A stretch of 64,000 nt of DNA, taken from positions 29,341,641 to 29,405,640 of the forward strand of contig CM071930.1 of NCBI GenBank assembly GCA_016081115.2, given 5' to 3'. The notes under the pieces are model-generated. The model did no database searches. It saw only the letters and a program-made list of their open reading frames with translations, and was not told where the DNA came from. The number at the start of each line of letters is the position of its first letter. Position 1 is the first letter of the stretch. Positions 1 to 12,736 of this stretch are shown here, piece by piece. This DNA is from Rehmannia glutinosa (lineage: Eukaryota; Streptophyta; Magnoliopsida; Lamiales; Orobanchaceae). A program made the position numbers and the translations under genes.

Positions 1-839
1 ATGACCCAAATTTTGCCGCCTATTTGCAACCTCTTCTAAAAGAGACTCGTTTCATACATCAAATGTGTGTTTCGTATGTGTTTGTTTTTTTTTCTTATAA
101 GTTGGGAGCAGTGGCTAGAGTGGAGAAGATACGTTTCAAAGAACCTGAAAGATATAGAGTTCGAATTCTAATCAACAACACTATTACAAAGGGTGAACAA
201 TACCACTTGACCTACAAGCTCGTGATGTATGTGTTTGTCTGCTTGAAAAAGAACAGAATAACATGACAAATTTTTAACCCGAGGGCCGTACAAAAGTGCT
301 AATGGATTTGGTAATCGTCTTTAAGATACAATAACTATCCAAGTTTATTTTAGCATCACTAACAAAAATAAACTTACTTGGCACTACTAAATGTTTTAGA
401 ACTTTGGAGTATAGAGATGAGGAGACATCAAAACGCAAAAATGCTTTGTCGAATGGTGTGATTTTTGAAATCAATTGTGTTATAAAGACATCATTAACTG
501 GTTGTGTTATAAAGACACAATCCTATGGAAATCAATTGCCTCAACAGGCACTTGTGTCATTTCTACAAACACCATGCTCAAGAAGTGAATTTTGGCACGA
601 ACCAGCGACGTGTTCCTTGCACAAAATCGGCATTTTGGACTGAACCATGCTGAAATTATACCAATTTTTTCGCCCAACATTCAATTGCTTGTGATTTTTT
701 CTACTTCAATGAATACACTGTTTACTCTGTCATTTTCTCATCCATCAATCACAGCCATTCGTAGTTTCAATAAAAAAAAACATCATTTTAACTATTAACA
801 TTATACTTTCATATCACAAAAATACTATTCACTCTCGCA
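1..839. other. No gene recognised; AT-rich 3' flank of LHT-A
   Basis: Short open frames occur on both strands, the longest being 80 codons at 24-266, but none shows a domain, splice-site context or similarity that I recognise. The sequence lies beyond the likely 3' untranslated region of LHT-A. An exon of a further neighbouring gene cannot be excluded at the very left edge. Confidence 0.4.
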
Positions 840-986
840 AACAGGGAACTCCGAGGAATCGGATACAAGAATGTACAATTTCTCTATCAACAAAGTTACA
901 GCAAAGAATAATTCTGATTCCAGCTTTAATCAGCAGAGGCACAAAAGTTGAAAGAAACATGTGCTACCACTTAGCACCATATATGC
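840..986 (-). other. Candidate 3' UTR of LHT-A, shared with LHT-B
   Basis: The 145 bases downstream of the LHT-A stop resemble 17275-17459 downstream of the LHT-B stop. Shared words on the plus strand include GGGAACTC-GAGGA, GTTACA(A/G)CAAAGA and GGCACAAAAGTTGAAAGAAA. LHT-C lacks this block, so A and B look like the more recent duplicate pair. No polyadenylation site was assigned. Confidence 0.55.
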
Positions 987-3900
987 TCATACATAAAACT
1001 TATAGGTCTTGGCTTGGAGTATAATCTGCCTTAGCCCTCCAATGGGTCCAAGAATCATCAAAGCAACCCCAAAGATAATGCAAACCTGAAATCCCACAAG
1101 ACCAATATATATAAAGAAAATCAGCTCTAAGTTTCAAAAAGAAAAGAGAATCTAAGAAATATACGACTATACAAAAGTTGGATATGTACCCAATTGGCAA
1201 ACCAAGATAAGCTGAATCTCCTTGGTTTGTGGATTGCAAGCCATATGATGCAAGGAAGCTGTAGAAATTGTTGTGCAAACATTTATTTATTATTTTGTCT
1301 GCTAACATAACAGAAACATTATATTTTCTGAATGATTCACAATAAGAGTAAATTACAAAAACAATCTCTTAACATTTAGCTTAATTACGAAAAGATCCAA
1401 TTAACTTTTAACATTAACAATACTCACTTATGGTATACGATTTATATTTCTTAACAAATATTCCCTCTTGAGGGTACAATTGGTAAAATATAAACAAATG
1501 AGTGGGTATTTGTAATTTTGAGAGATAGTTGGATATTAATTTTTATAATTCGATTGAACCCAAGGGCATTTTTGTGTAATTAACGCTTCAGAATAATTTA
1601 TGTAAGATAAAAACAGTTGCTTACAAAGTATGTGGTTGGCGCGAAAGCAAATCCTCCGAAAAATGCAAGAAGTCCATTGAAGAAAGGGAACGAAATGGCA
1701 ATAAACGTTGTAAAAGCTGATCAAACCAAGAAGATGCACAAACTTATAAACGACATGTTAAACAAGCAAAATACAAACTTCCCAACTTTAAAAGGAAAAA
1801 TTGCAGTTTACATACCAACATAAATACTCCTTGAAACAAGGCGTAAATACCAAGTCGGCCTGAACTTCATTTTTTTTACAAGCACAGTTTCCATCATGTC
1901 GAAAACCGGCATTGCATATATCTGCATTGCGATCAATTATCGACAAATCACCAATAGTTATTAGATTTGGACATAAAGATTATAAGTATTTACCAACAAT
2001 TTTAGATTTTGTTGGTAAAATATTTACCTATAACAATTTTATCTACACTTTACAGTTATCAAACTAAACAATGAGGTTTGATTGTGCCTTAAATTTAAGG
2101 AATAACTGTAATATTTTGATAAACGTATGAGAAGTTTTTGAAATATGTTTTGCATATGAATTGGAAAAATTTAAAACGGATCAAACCTAAAGGGGGCTTT
2201 TATAATTTCTGAAAATATTTGGGTTTTCTTTTTGTAATTAGCCCAAACCTGAGGGTTAAATTTTTTTGCTTCCTGAAATGAAAAACTGTACTAGGATTAC
2301 AAGAGAAACATTACCTGATAACTTCCAATGAGATGAACCACAACAAACATGTTAGCCATGGCAATGAGCCAAGTGGGTTTTTGTAGCGAGATGAGAATGT
2401 TTTCCTGTACGGTATTGCCAAACATCCAGTATCCGATCAGAGCAACGGGGAGGTAACATATCGCCACAACTATATAAGCAACAAGCACTCCCTTCCACAT
2501 AGGCCCCTTTGAAGGCTTCTCTGGTGTCGAAGGCATAGTAGCTTGAATCTCCATCACAACATTGTGACCACCGTGGGCGAAAAACGACGCTCCCCAAGGC
2601 ACTGAAGAAGTTAAAAACCGTACCAGCTGTAGAGTTTGATATATAGCCATACTGCACGTCTGGTTGCACGCCTTTGTCGATTGAAGCACCCCATGCAATT
2701 GTAGAGTAACTGAAAGGCAGAATACATTCAAAATCTTAGACTTAGTGAGCATTGCGAACACTTAAAAAAAAAAGGCGATTGTTAGCTTTTCGCTGAAAGG
2801 AAAGCAGTTTTTAGTGTTTCAAATGCTGGCTTCTGCTTCTTAATCTACATAATTTAATCAGAATCTGAAAAACATGTAGGGGGAGGGGTGTTTGAGATTT
2901 TTGATTCTGTTTCTGATTTGAATTTTACATAAAAACAAAACACTTTTGCAACTTAATCGCCAAGCACTCTCTTTAACTTATTCAACTTTCAACTTCTATT
3001 TACAAACACTACAAACTTCTGATTCTAAATGTCTTTTCGCTTCTGCTAAAATGAGAAAAATATTTGCAAATGCTCTTGTTAGTATCATCCCAATAAAATC
3101 TAGAACATCTTATGATTACTACTTTCGTACAATTTCCTCCCTTCTTGGTTTCTATGATCTATTCTCACCATGCATGGTGAATTTGAGTGTGTGTATTATG
3201 TAGATCACAACCCTGACGCGCTTTACGGTCTCATTATGTCAAAATATTGTTTCATTAGAACTAGTTTTTGTTAATTCTAAAGTTTTTTCCTCTGAATTTC
3301 ATCAATTAAGTTTCTCGATTGTGCAAGGAGGTATAATAACCTGAAGTTACCTCAAGGACATAACTGCTGCTGCCAAAGACACACCGGAGATGGAATTGAA
3401 GCTGGGAAGTTGGGAGAGTACAAAGTGAACAGAGGCAAAGATCAATATAAAATAGGTGAGCTTCATGTGTTGGCAATCTTTGCAAACCAAATCATGGAAT
3501 TTCTGGAGCGATTGTCCTCCCGTGATCATGTAAACTATGTCCACCCCAACTTCGACAATTAGCTGTTGAGGCACCACAATCCACAGCCCAAGCTTTTCGC
3601 CAAAAGCATGCTGTCCAAGCTCATGGTACCGATCAAAACGTTTTCCGGGCACCATTTCGTGCATCTCTACCATTTGCCACAAAGAATAGAGAGTAACTAT
3701 CCAAGATATGACCAACACTGTCACTCCTGGTCCCCTGAGAATACGATCACAACATCAAACATTCAATAGTTTCAATATTTTTTTGGGATAATTACAGAAA
3801 CGATAATTGAGGTTTGAGTTAATTCCAAAACAACCCGATTATCCGTCAAAATTACAAATACCTAAAGTATGTATTACAAACAACTCCTTGAGGTTAGCAT

Positions 3901-4104
3901 TTCTTAATAAGTATCCTCTGTTGAGGATAGTAACAACTATGAAGGGACTTTTACAATTTTTAAAAATACTAGAGGTTTTTTTTTTTTAATTAGATCAAAC
4001 AACATAGGGTATTTTATCTAATTAATCCTATTTTCTTCTCATCTAGCAGAACTTAATTTTTGTATGAAATACTCCAAGATAACTGGTCTTAAAGTGAAAT
4101 CTTA

Positions 4105-4680
4105 GGCGCGATTGCTTACCAAAAATTTCATTTTCGTTCACCTAGAGAATTTTTTTAATCCCAAAATAAAATTGCTTATGAAAAATTTCAAAAAATGCAT
4201 TATCCACTCACTTTAATTTTTCCTCTCACTTACCATATCTACTCAAATATTTTCCAAAAAAAAAAAAAAAAAAAATCAATCGAATTACCTATCATTATTA
4301 CATATTTTTACACAAATTCCACTATTTTTCTTATCCCTATTTTCTAGCCAAAAAATTAAAATGAAAGGACTTAGGTTGCGATTGGATATGAAATGATTTT
4401 CATTGTCATTCCGAACTTTTTCAACACAACATGCAATCACGTCTACACAATTTTTTAAAGTAACTAATCATTATTACACATTCTCCCCAAATCCCATTAT
4501 TCACTCACTCACATTTTTAACTATTAATCATATTAAATCATTATTTTATTATTTTTATATCAAATCCGTTTTCATCATTAATTTTTTTATCTTATATCCA
4601 GCCATATTTTCAAAATTCATTTTCTTTTCCCTCTCAATTGTTTTGACCACTATTCTCTAGGAAAAAATAAAAATCAAATG
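4105..4680. mobile_element. Two adjacent degenerate MITE-like copies in LHT-A intron 2
   Basis: TTA followed by GGCGCGATTGCTTACC at 4102 and TTA followed by GGTTGCGATTGGATATG at 4371 resemble the terminus of the better-preserved MITE at 13183-13600. Internal words such as CTAATCATTATTACACATT (4468-4486) are shared with that element in inverted orientation. No matching right-hand inverted repeat is visible for either copy, so both seem truncated or rearranged. The second copy stops close to the R1 insertion point. Confidence 0.45.
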
Positions 4681-4685
4681 AAAGC

Positions 4686-5597
4686 TGTTGGAAATTTTGG
4701 TTTTGATAAAGTGGGTGTCGACCCAACTTTGACCAATTTTTCGGTGGCTAAATATTTAATTCTGGAGGAATTAAATTATATATTATTAATCTACGTTCGA
4801 GTAGATGTTCGTAGTATTTTTATTTCTCAAACCGAATTTCGGTGAGTGAGAAATTAATACAAAGGTAGCCACATAAATGGGCATTATGTAAAGATTATTT
4901 AAAGGGAGATGAAAGGCTTATGCCTTATCCCACATGGAATACAAATCATAGTTTATCCTAGTTTATTTACTAGAAGGTGTTATTTGTTGTATAAACTATA
5001 ACACAAGTGGATGATCACAAGTGGGCCACACGCCACACAGCTACGCGCTGCCGCCCGACCGAGCCTGGCTTGGGGGGCGGCCCAACCCTATTGGGCCGGG
5101 TCGTGAAGTGGTCATCCTCGAAAAGAGCCCACTACTTGTCCGCATTATAGAGTAGTGGGGTGTAACATCTGGGATGTTACAATTGGATTAATGCCCACTA
5201 CTTTTTTTGTTATCTCTTTGCGGTGTGTTGGTCTATAAATTCATTTGAGTGCATTGCGGTTGGAACACGTAAAATATTCATACACAAAGCCATATTTCGC
5301 ATTCGCACAAAAAAGTCCAAGCAACCGAGTTTCAACACTTTTTCGTTCGAAGGTGCTTCAGTTAGTGGTGCTACTACGAGAAGAAGGCGAAGCCGTTTTA
5401 TCTTTGGAGGCAATACGTCAAACCGTGAGCACTAGCCGACGTAATTGTCTTGCGGATAGAGATAGTATCTCGACTCGGCTTACGATTCGATTTACATTTA
5501 CATTTTTTGTAATAGAATAGTTCATTTCGGTTTGTAATTGAGCCATTGTGAAGGTTGTGAAGGTTTTCCCATTGTAACCAATACATTGTAATCAACA
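4686..5597 (+). repeat. R1 5' LTR
   Basis: Begins TGTTGGAAATTTTGG and ends TGTAATCAACA. It is about 100 bp shorter than the 3' copy because of several indels, including loss of a stretch near 5100 that is present at 10525-10590. A GC-rich segment (5020-5110) with GGCCC-type runs interrupts otherwise AT-rich sequence. The amount of LTR divergence argues for an old insertion compared with R2. Confidence 0.9.
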
Positions 5598-5624
5598 ATC
5601 GCAAGACAATTATTCGAACTTCAC

Positions 5625-8600
5625 GATGGCAAGCACAAGCAGAACCCCGATCATCCCTCCTGCTCAAGCTGAGAAACCCGAAAAATTCATGGGTTTCGAC
5701 TTCAAGAGGTGGCAGCAAAAAATGTTGTTCTACCTGACTACCCTAAGTCCGCAAAGTATTTGACCAAGGCGCTCCGTTGTTCTTTGAAAACGAAACGAAT
5801 CTTTGAAAACGCGCTGCGTTTGATGCATGGGGCCAGGGTGATTTCCTGTGCCGTAACTATGTCCTAAACGGACTTAGTGATGCACTTTACAATGTGTATT
5901 GTCTCTGTGAAATCCTCCAAAGAATTGTGGGAATCTTTGGAGAAGAAGTACAAAACCGAGGATGTCGGCACAAAGAAATTTGTTGTCGGTAAGTTCTTGG
6001 ATTTTGTGATGGTTGATTCTAAAACCGTGATGGAACAAGTTCAGAAGTTCCAATTGATCCTACATGAAATCTCTGCCGAGGGAATGGCTTTGCTTGGAAG
6101 CATTCAAGTGGCCGCCTTGATTGAGAAATTGCCCCCAAGTTGGAGGGATTTCAAGAATTATCTCAAACATAAGCGAAAGGAGATGGGACTAGAGGATCTG
6201 ATTGTCAAACTCAGAATTGAGGAAGATAATAGGAGGATTGACTCTAAGTCCAAGCTTGTCCCTATGGAGTCAAAAGCCAACTTGATGGAGCACGGCTCGT
6301 CAAGTAACTCGAAGAAAAGGCCTAATGATAAAGGCAAGAAACCGGTGAAAATTCCAGGAGCTTGCTACAAGCGTGGGCAAACCGAACCATATGGCAAAGG
6401 ATCGCCACAACCAAAGAAAAAGAAAACCAAACCGCATCCAATGCCAATGTAGTTGAAGAAAGGGAGCGACGAGGCGTTGACATGTCGGCGGTGGTGTTTG
6501 AAGCCAATTTGGTGGATAACCCGAAAGAATGGTTTGTGGATACCGGTGCCACTTGCCATGTCTGCGTTACGATAAAGATGCATTCTCTTCTTACATCCCA
6601 TCGACCGGAAGGAAGCTCCACATGGGGAATCATGCCTCTTCGATGTTCTTTGGCGTTGGAACGGTGGTGCTAAAGCTTACTTCGGGAAAGGAGTTGAAGT
6701 CAAGGATGTCTTTGCATGTCCCGGACATCCGCAAAAATTTGGTTTCGGGTTCGCTGCGGTCAACCATGGGTTTAGACTAGTTTTTGAGTCTGAAAAATTT
6801 GTACTTAGCAAATTTGGACAGTTCCTTGGTAGGGGTTATCTAGACAAAAGATTGTTCAAAATGAATGTAATGATTGTACGATGTTTTGGCGAGAATATGA
6901 ATAAGAATGAATCTTCTTCATTTATATTCTTTGAGTGCTCTAATTTATGGCATATTAGATTAGGACATGTAAATCAATGCTATAAAAAGATTGGTAAATT
7001 TAGAATTGATTAATTTATCTCAAGTAAACTCACAAAGAAAATGTGAAGTTTGTGTTGAAGCTAAAATGGCTAAATTACCGTTTCATTCGGTTGAAAGGAG
7101 CACTTCACCTTTAGAGTTGATACACACCGATGTGTGTGATCTAACATTCGTGCAAACTAAAGGTGGTAAAAAATATTTCATCACATTTATTGATGATTGC
7201 ACAAGATTTTGCTACTTATACTTGTTAAGAAGCAAAGATGAAACATTAGAGGCTTTTAAGAATTATAAAAATGAAGTTGAAAATCAACTTGGCAAAGGGA
7301 TTAAAATAATTCGGAGTGATAGAGGTGGCGAATATGTTGCACCATTTGAAGAACTATGTACCCGATCGGGCATAATTCATCAAACAACAACACCATATTC
7401 ACCACGATCTAACGATGTTCTTTGAACGCAAAAAAACCGGGCTCTAAAAGAGATAATGAATGCCATGTTGATAAGTTCGGATTACCCTAATATGTGGGGA
7501 GAAGCTGTTTTAACAGCCAACCACATATTGAATAAAATACCACTTAAAGGGAAATATAAGACACCTTACGAATTGTGGAAAAATCGTAAGCCTTCTTATA
7601 AATACCTTAAAGTGTGGGGGTGTTTGGCTAAGGTAGCAATACTGAACCAAAACAAGTTAAAATTGGACCAAAGACAGTTGATTGTGTCTTTGTGGGATAT
7701 GCATACCAAAGTAGTGCATATAGGTTTATGATACATAAGTCAGAAAATCCGGAAATGACTAAAGGTACCATAATCGAATCAAGGAATGTTGTATTCTTTG
7801 AGGATGTCTACCCTTGTAGAGAAAAATTAGAAGTGAGTACTAATAAAAGAACTCACGAAACTGCAAGTGGTTCAACACCAATTAGTGAAGAACCGAGACG
7901 CAGTAAGAGGTCTAAGACGGCGGCTAAGTCTTTTGGGCCGATTACATAACATTTATGTTAGATGGTGAGCCAAACTCGATTAAAGAGGCTCTAAGCGATC
8001 CGGATGCTCCGCTCCGGCAAGAAGCTATCAATAGTGAAATCGAGTCCATTCTCGCGAACTATACTTGGGAGTTGGTTGATCTCCCCGATGGTCATAAACC
8101 TTTAGGATGTAAATGGATCCTAAAGAAGAAGTATAAAGCGGATGGAACTATTGATAAGTATAAAGCACGGCTTGTAGCCAAAGGCTTTAAACAAAAAAGA
8201 AGGATATGACTTCTTTGACACCTATTCTCGAAGAACGAGGATTGCATCTATTCGGTGCTTCTTGCGATTCTTTGCTTTGCACAATCTAGAGATTCATCGA
8301 GATGGACGTCAAGACGGCATTTTTGAATGGAGAGATAGATCTTTGAAATATACATGGAACAACCTGAAGGGTTTGTTGCACCGGTCAAGAAAAAGAAGGT
8401 GTGCAAGTTAATAAGATCCTTGTATGCGGACTGAAACAAGCTCCAAAACAATGGCATCTTAAGTTTGACAATACGATGTTGTCAAATGGATTTAAAATCA
8501 ACGAGTGTGATAAATGCGTATATGTCAAAGGGACATCGAAGCATTTGTCAAAGTTTGTCTCTCTCGTGACGATTTGTTAATCATGGGCGTGTCATGATAC

Positions 8601-9500
8601 TATCATGGAGACTAAAAGAATGTTAAAGAGGAACTTTGACATGAAGGATATGGGGACTTGATGTAATCCTTGGGATAAAAATCAGTGAGAACTCCTAATG
8701 GAATTATCTTGTCACAATCCCACTATGTGGAGAAAGTGCTCAAGAAATTCAATGCTTTTGACATTCACCATCAAAAGACGCCCATTGATTTAAGTATAAA
8801 TCACGGTTGCTAATAAAACAGAACCAGTGGCTCGAGATGGAATACTCACGTATAATAGGTAGTCGATGTACATCACAAATTGTACACGCCCGGACTTGGC
8901 CTACCCTCAAATATGTTGAGTAGGTTCACGAGCAATCCAAACCATGAGCATTGGAAAGCGTTAACCAGGGTGTTAAAATACTTGAAGTATACATTGGATT
9001 ATGGGCTATACTACTATCAAGATATCCAAATTTTGCACTTGAGGATATAGTGATGCTAGTTGGATTTCGATTCGAAAGATTCTTATTCAACTAGTGGATA
9101 CATATTCACCATTGGAGGTGGTGCGGTATCGTGGAAGTCCACGAAGCAAACATGTATAGCTCGGTCCACCATGGAATATGAGTTTATAGCTTTGGATAAA
9201 GCTGGTGAAGAAGCAGAGTGGCTTCGAAACTTTCTGGAAGATATTCCATGTTGGAGGAAGCCTGTGCCTTCTGTGATGATTCACTGTGATAGCCAAGCGG
9301 CTATAGAAAGGGCACAGAGCAATATGTATAACGGTAAGTCTAGACATATTAAATCGGAGACACAATACCGTATCCGTTAGACAATTGATCTCAAATGGTG
9401 TGATGTCAATTGACTACGTAAAGTCAAAAGACAATTTGGCGAGATCCTTTGACAAAAGGATCAATCGAGATCAATTGGGTAAATTGCTAGAGGGAATGGG
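5625..9500 (+). pseudogene. R1 gag-pol remnant
   Basis: The gag start at 5625 (MASTSRTP...) reaches a stop near 5761, and the frame resumes in the stretch 5877-6452 with the KFVVGKFLDF and LPPSWRDFKNYLKHKRKEM segments typical of copia gag. The zinc knuckle near 6361 is degraded: CYKRGQTEPYGKGS has lost the second and third cysteines and the histidine. The protease motif WFVDTGAT lies near 6530. The integrase core at 7100-7425 keeps HTDVCD and RSDRGGEY, but a frame break falls where the catalytic glutamate motif should be. RT starts at about 7955 (CKWILKKKYKADG); the YVDD box near 8566 reads SRDD. RNase H lies at 9060-9380. The element is non-functional by sequence. Confidence 0.88.
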
Positions 9501-10087
9501 CTTGAAGTCCACAAAGTAAAAATAACTATCATAGTGGTAACCCAACCATCATGATCGGAGATCCCAAGAACTTGGTTCAATGGGAAAACTAAACTATGAA
9601 GGTTATGTTGTAACACTTGGAGACAATGTTATAACCCATCCCTAGAAAGCAAAACCAAGTGTTGAAACACCGCTAAGTTGTGGTGAGGCTAAGTCATTTG
9701 ACTTTTAATGATTCCTACACCTCGTTGAGGTTAAGTATGGCAGATACTCCTGGATAGGAGATCACCTATATAAGTGAGAAGTGCGGGCGCTTCAAAGTAA
9801 CACTTATGAATCCAAAGTGGTGTCCATGGCAAACGGACACAAAACGTGAGAAACGAGAAGGTGTTGAGACCTTATTGTGTTAATCTTGTTGACTCGGTAT
9901 ACACCATGGAGGAATAGTTCAAGGCATTGCGTCACCACTAAGCCGCCAAAGATGTACCCGATGGTATTGACTACGGAAGGTTCAAAGCCATAAGCTACCT
10001 TTCCGAATGCAATATTGTCTCTTGAGGACTGGTTTGCGTGTAAAATCCGCATACATGCATACATTAATTTCCACTCATGTGGGGGAT

Positions 10088-11102
10088 TGTTGGAAATTTT
10101 GGTTTTGATAAAGTGGGTGTCGATCCAACTTTGACCAATTTTTCGGTGGCTAAATATTTAATTCTGGAGGAATTAAATTATATATTATTAATCTACGTTA
10201 AGTAGATGTTCGTAGTATTTTTATTTCTCAAACCGAATTTCGGTGAGTGAGAAATTAATACACGAAGGTAGCCACATAAATGGGCATTATGTAAAGATTA
10301 TTTAAAGGGAGATGAAAGGCTTATGCGCTTATCCCACATGGAATACAAATCATAGTTTATTTACTTACTAGAAGGTGTTATTTGTTGTATAAACTATAAC
10401 ACAAGTGGATGATTACAAGTGGGCCACACGCGCGCGCGCGCGTCGGCCCGCCCGACCTCGGCCGGCCTCTTGTTTCAAAAAAATAATGAGGCCTGGGCTG
10501 GGGGCTTGGGGGGCCCGACCCTATTGGGCCCGGGTCCAAAGTGTCGGTCGTGTGATTTGTTGGAGTTAGTAACTCCAACATGTAAGTGGTCATCCGAAAA
10601 AGCCCACTACTTATCATTATAGAGTAGTGGGGTGTAACATCCGGGATGTTACAATTGGATTAATGCCCACATTTTTTTTGTTATCTCTTGTAGGTGTGTT
10701 TGGTCTATAAATTCATTTGAGTGCATTGCGGTTGGAACACGTAAAAATATTCATACACAAAGCGATATTTATTTTCAATAATAAGCATTTTGCACAAAAA
10801 AGTCAAGCAACCATCTTTAACACTTTTTCGTTTGAAGGTGCTTCAAAACAACATGTTAGTGGTGCTACTACTACGAGAAAAGCGACTTTAAGCCGTTTTA
10901 TCTTTGGAGGCAATACGTCAAACCGTGAGCACTAGCCGGGGCGTAATTGTCTTGCGGATAGAGATAGTATCTCGACTCGATTTCCCAACTAACTTACGAT
11001 TCGATTTTAACATTTACATTTGTAATAGAATAGTTCATTTCCAGTTTGTAATTGAGCCATTGTGAAGGCTTTCCCATTGTAACCAATACATTGTAATCAA
11101 CA
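10088..11102 (+). repeat. R1 3' LTR
   Basis: Begins TGTTGGAAATTTTGG directly after the purine tract and ends TTGTAATCAACA, followed by the AAAGC duplication and then, five bases later, the splice donor of LHT-A exon 2. It contains a (CG)n-like run at 10428-10442 that is not present in the 5' copy. Confidence 0.9.
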
Positions 11103-11594
11103 AAAGCCTTACCATCCCATTTCGGACATGGCATAAGGCAGACCGAGGACGCCAGCTCCAACTATGGCAGTGACATTGTGAAAAGCGGAATACCACCATT
11201 TTGCTGTCCTTGAAGAAGTGATTGGAAGCCAATCATCTATCGCCCTCTCTTCAGCAGATCGCTCATCCACCTGTTGTATAATTAATTCATAATGTTTGCC
11301 AATTTTTCATCTAAGCAATGCAATAAGTGTGTAGAAATGAAAGAGGATATTTCAAAGAATTGCACAAGCAAACACCCTAACTATAAGAAATAAAAAGAGA
11401 ATGCGGTTCTCCGTTTCTTTTTCTCCAGCATTATGCATTTGTCACATTGTTAATTCCTTATCACAAAATTAGAATCACACATCATATTAAAAACCACACG
11501 CACACAGAGACATAGGTCAGAGAGAGATAATTTAAAGGAGACATACATTTCTATAGTAGGAGCTCCTTCCATAACTTGGACCATCAATTGCCAT

Positions 11595-12000
11595 TAACAA
11601 CTGTACGTAGTTTTGCAAAACTGAGGAGATAAATCGACAACCTAAAACATGAGTAGCTAAAGGATAAATTCTAGCATTATAGCATGGAGGAGACTCAGGA
11701 GAGGCACCAAAGCTTTTCTATTTTTCATATTTTACTCACGCAGGCATAATATATATTTTTATTTTTATTTTTTATATATGTATTTTCGGCAGAAAGGGTC
11801 AAGGAGGGGCCACTTTAAATATTTTATGCATGTGGAAACGGTTTTAGGGGAAACCAAGGGGCCACCGCCCCAACCATCCTCGCGGATGGCTTATTCATAC
11901 AGATAAGAATTGCTAAGAGCGATATACGAAATAATACACTTTGACAACTACAAATAGTTGACTTCACCAGGCAAATGATTAATTAATATTTCATCTGAAT
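11595..12000 (-). promoter_or_regulatory. LHT-A proximal upstream region
   Basis: The sequence upstream of the LHT-A ATG is alignable by eye with that upstream of LHT-B (36463-37020): AACAACTGTA next to the start codon, a CTCAGGAG word, GCCACCGCCCCA near 11862 and 36710, and GTTGACTT...GCAAATGAT near 11957 and 36980. LHT-B has a TATAAAAC word here; the corresponding LHT-A word is ATAGAAAAG, so the TATA element looks lost or moved in A. Confidence 0.45.
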
Positions 12001-12002
12001 CA

Positions 12003-12068
12003 AGAGCGGAATTGAACTCGCGACCTTAATAGACTTAAGGTGGTGTTGTACCAATACACCACTAGTAC
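12003..12068 (-). pseudogene. Degenerate tRNA-like sequence (possible SINE head)
   Basis: On the minus strand the stretch starts near AGTACTAGTGGTGTATTGG, resembling a tRNA D-arm/A box, and includes GCGAGTTCAATTCC, resembling a T-arm/B box. The acceptor ends do not pair well, so it is not a functional tRNA gene. A more degraded version may sit at 37025-37065 upstream of LHT-B. I infer a tRNA-derived sequence or SINE head. Confidence 0.4.
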
Positions 12069-12209
12069 TTATTGGGCAATATTAGTATAATAATTTATAT
12101 AAACCCATTCATAAATACGCCTAGTAATTAAAAAAAATAAAAAACGCCTATAAATGTAAATGCTAAGAATCGAACTCAAGTCTATTAAAACGTTTTGATA
12201 CATTATCTC

Positions 12210-12660
12210 AATAAATGGATACTTGTAAAAGTGTTACTTTAACTACATCATATTTTATTTTTTATTTTTCCTCTTTTTTGTTCCTAGTTTGTAATCAGAT
12301 TAAGAAATATGATACTTTATTCAACAAATTTTCGGATACTTTTACTTATAAAAGTGTTACTTTAACTATATCATATTTATTTTTTCTTCTTTCCTTCATT
12401 TCTAATTTGTGACTATATTAAAAAACATGATACTTTAAATCACGAAGGAAAAATAAATAAGACAGAGCTAAAGTAACACTTTTATGAGTAAAAGTATCTA
12501 TTTTTTGAGATAAAGTATCATGTTTTTGTAAATAAATCACGAAGTATGAATTTAGTACAGTGAATAAAGAAAAATAAATATGACAGAGTTAAAAGTACCA
12601 CTTTTATGAGTAAAAATATCCATTTTTGGGATAAAGTATCATGTTTTTTTTAATACAGTC
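12210..12660. repeat. AGTATCAT-type repeat with inverted copies
   Basis: The word GTAAAAGTGTTACTTTAACT at 12225 and 12350 recurs inverted as CTAAAGTAACACTTTTATGA near 12468, and again in weaker form near 12588. The stretch could fold into a long imperfect hairpin. There is no coding potential. It is likely a decayed non-autonomous DNA transposon upstream of LHT-A. Confidence 0.45.
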
Positions 12661-12736
12661 GCATATTAGAAAATTATTAGATTGAAGTATCACAAATGTA
12701 TCATATTTAACATCAAAAGTATCACTATTTCCAGCA

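Larger units (their letters stand above)
4686..11102 (+). mobile_element. R1: degenerate Ty1/copia LTR retrotransposon in LHT-A intron 2
   Basis: Complete element with TG...CA long terminal repeats at both ends and a perfect 5-bp target duplication AAAGC (4681-4685 and 11103-11107). Coding remnants run gag, protease, integrase, reverse transcriptase, RNase H on the plus strand, the copia order, antisense to LHT-A. The 3' LTR is preceded by a G-rich polypurine tract (10080-10086). No standard initiator-tRNA primer-binding site (TGGTATCAGAGC) is seen after the 5' LTR; the sequence there begins ATCGCAAGACAATT. The element ends only 5 bp plus the duplication from the exon 2 splice donor. Confidence 0.93.
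987..11594 (-). pseudogene. LHT-A: LHT1-like amino-acid transporter, one-base frameshift in exon 5
   Basis: Proton-coupled amino-acid permease of the AAAP family (LHT1 type), expected in the plasma membrane. Coding exons on the minus strand, in gene order: 11547-11594, 11113-11270, 3351-3734, 2315-2709, 1816-1921, 1625-1716, 1190-1258, 987-1085. Every junction has GT-AG and matching phase. Without the frameshift the exons would total 449 codons, the usual LHT length. Recognisable segments are GAGVLGLPYAM in exon 2, the VEMHEMVPGKRFDRYHELGQ block in exon 3, STPEKPSKGPMW in exon 4 (2315-2709) and FGGFAFAPTTYF in exon 6. Exon 4 is 395 nt against 394 nt in LHT-B and LHT-C. An extra base in an A5 run (plus strand 2580-2584) switches frame just before the conserved GGHNVV block. 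Intron 2 contains copia element R1. This is either a recent pseudogene or a homopolymer error in the assembly; the rest of the frame is clean. (Elsewhere I call 2315-2709 exon 5 only if an upstream noncoding exon is counted; here it is the fourth coding exon.). Confidence 0.85.

Noticed and set aside
2352..2669. Second minus-strand frame over the LHT-A exon as a separate gene
   Set aside because: It is the upstream part of the same exon read before the frameshift; together with the other frame it makes one LHT exon.
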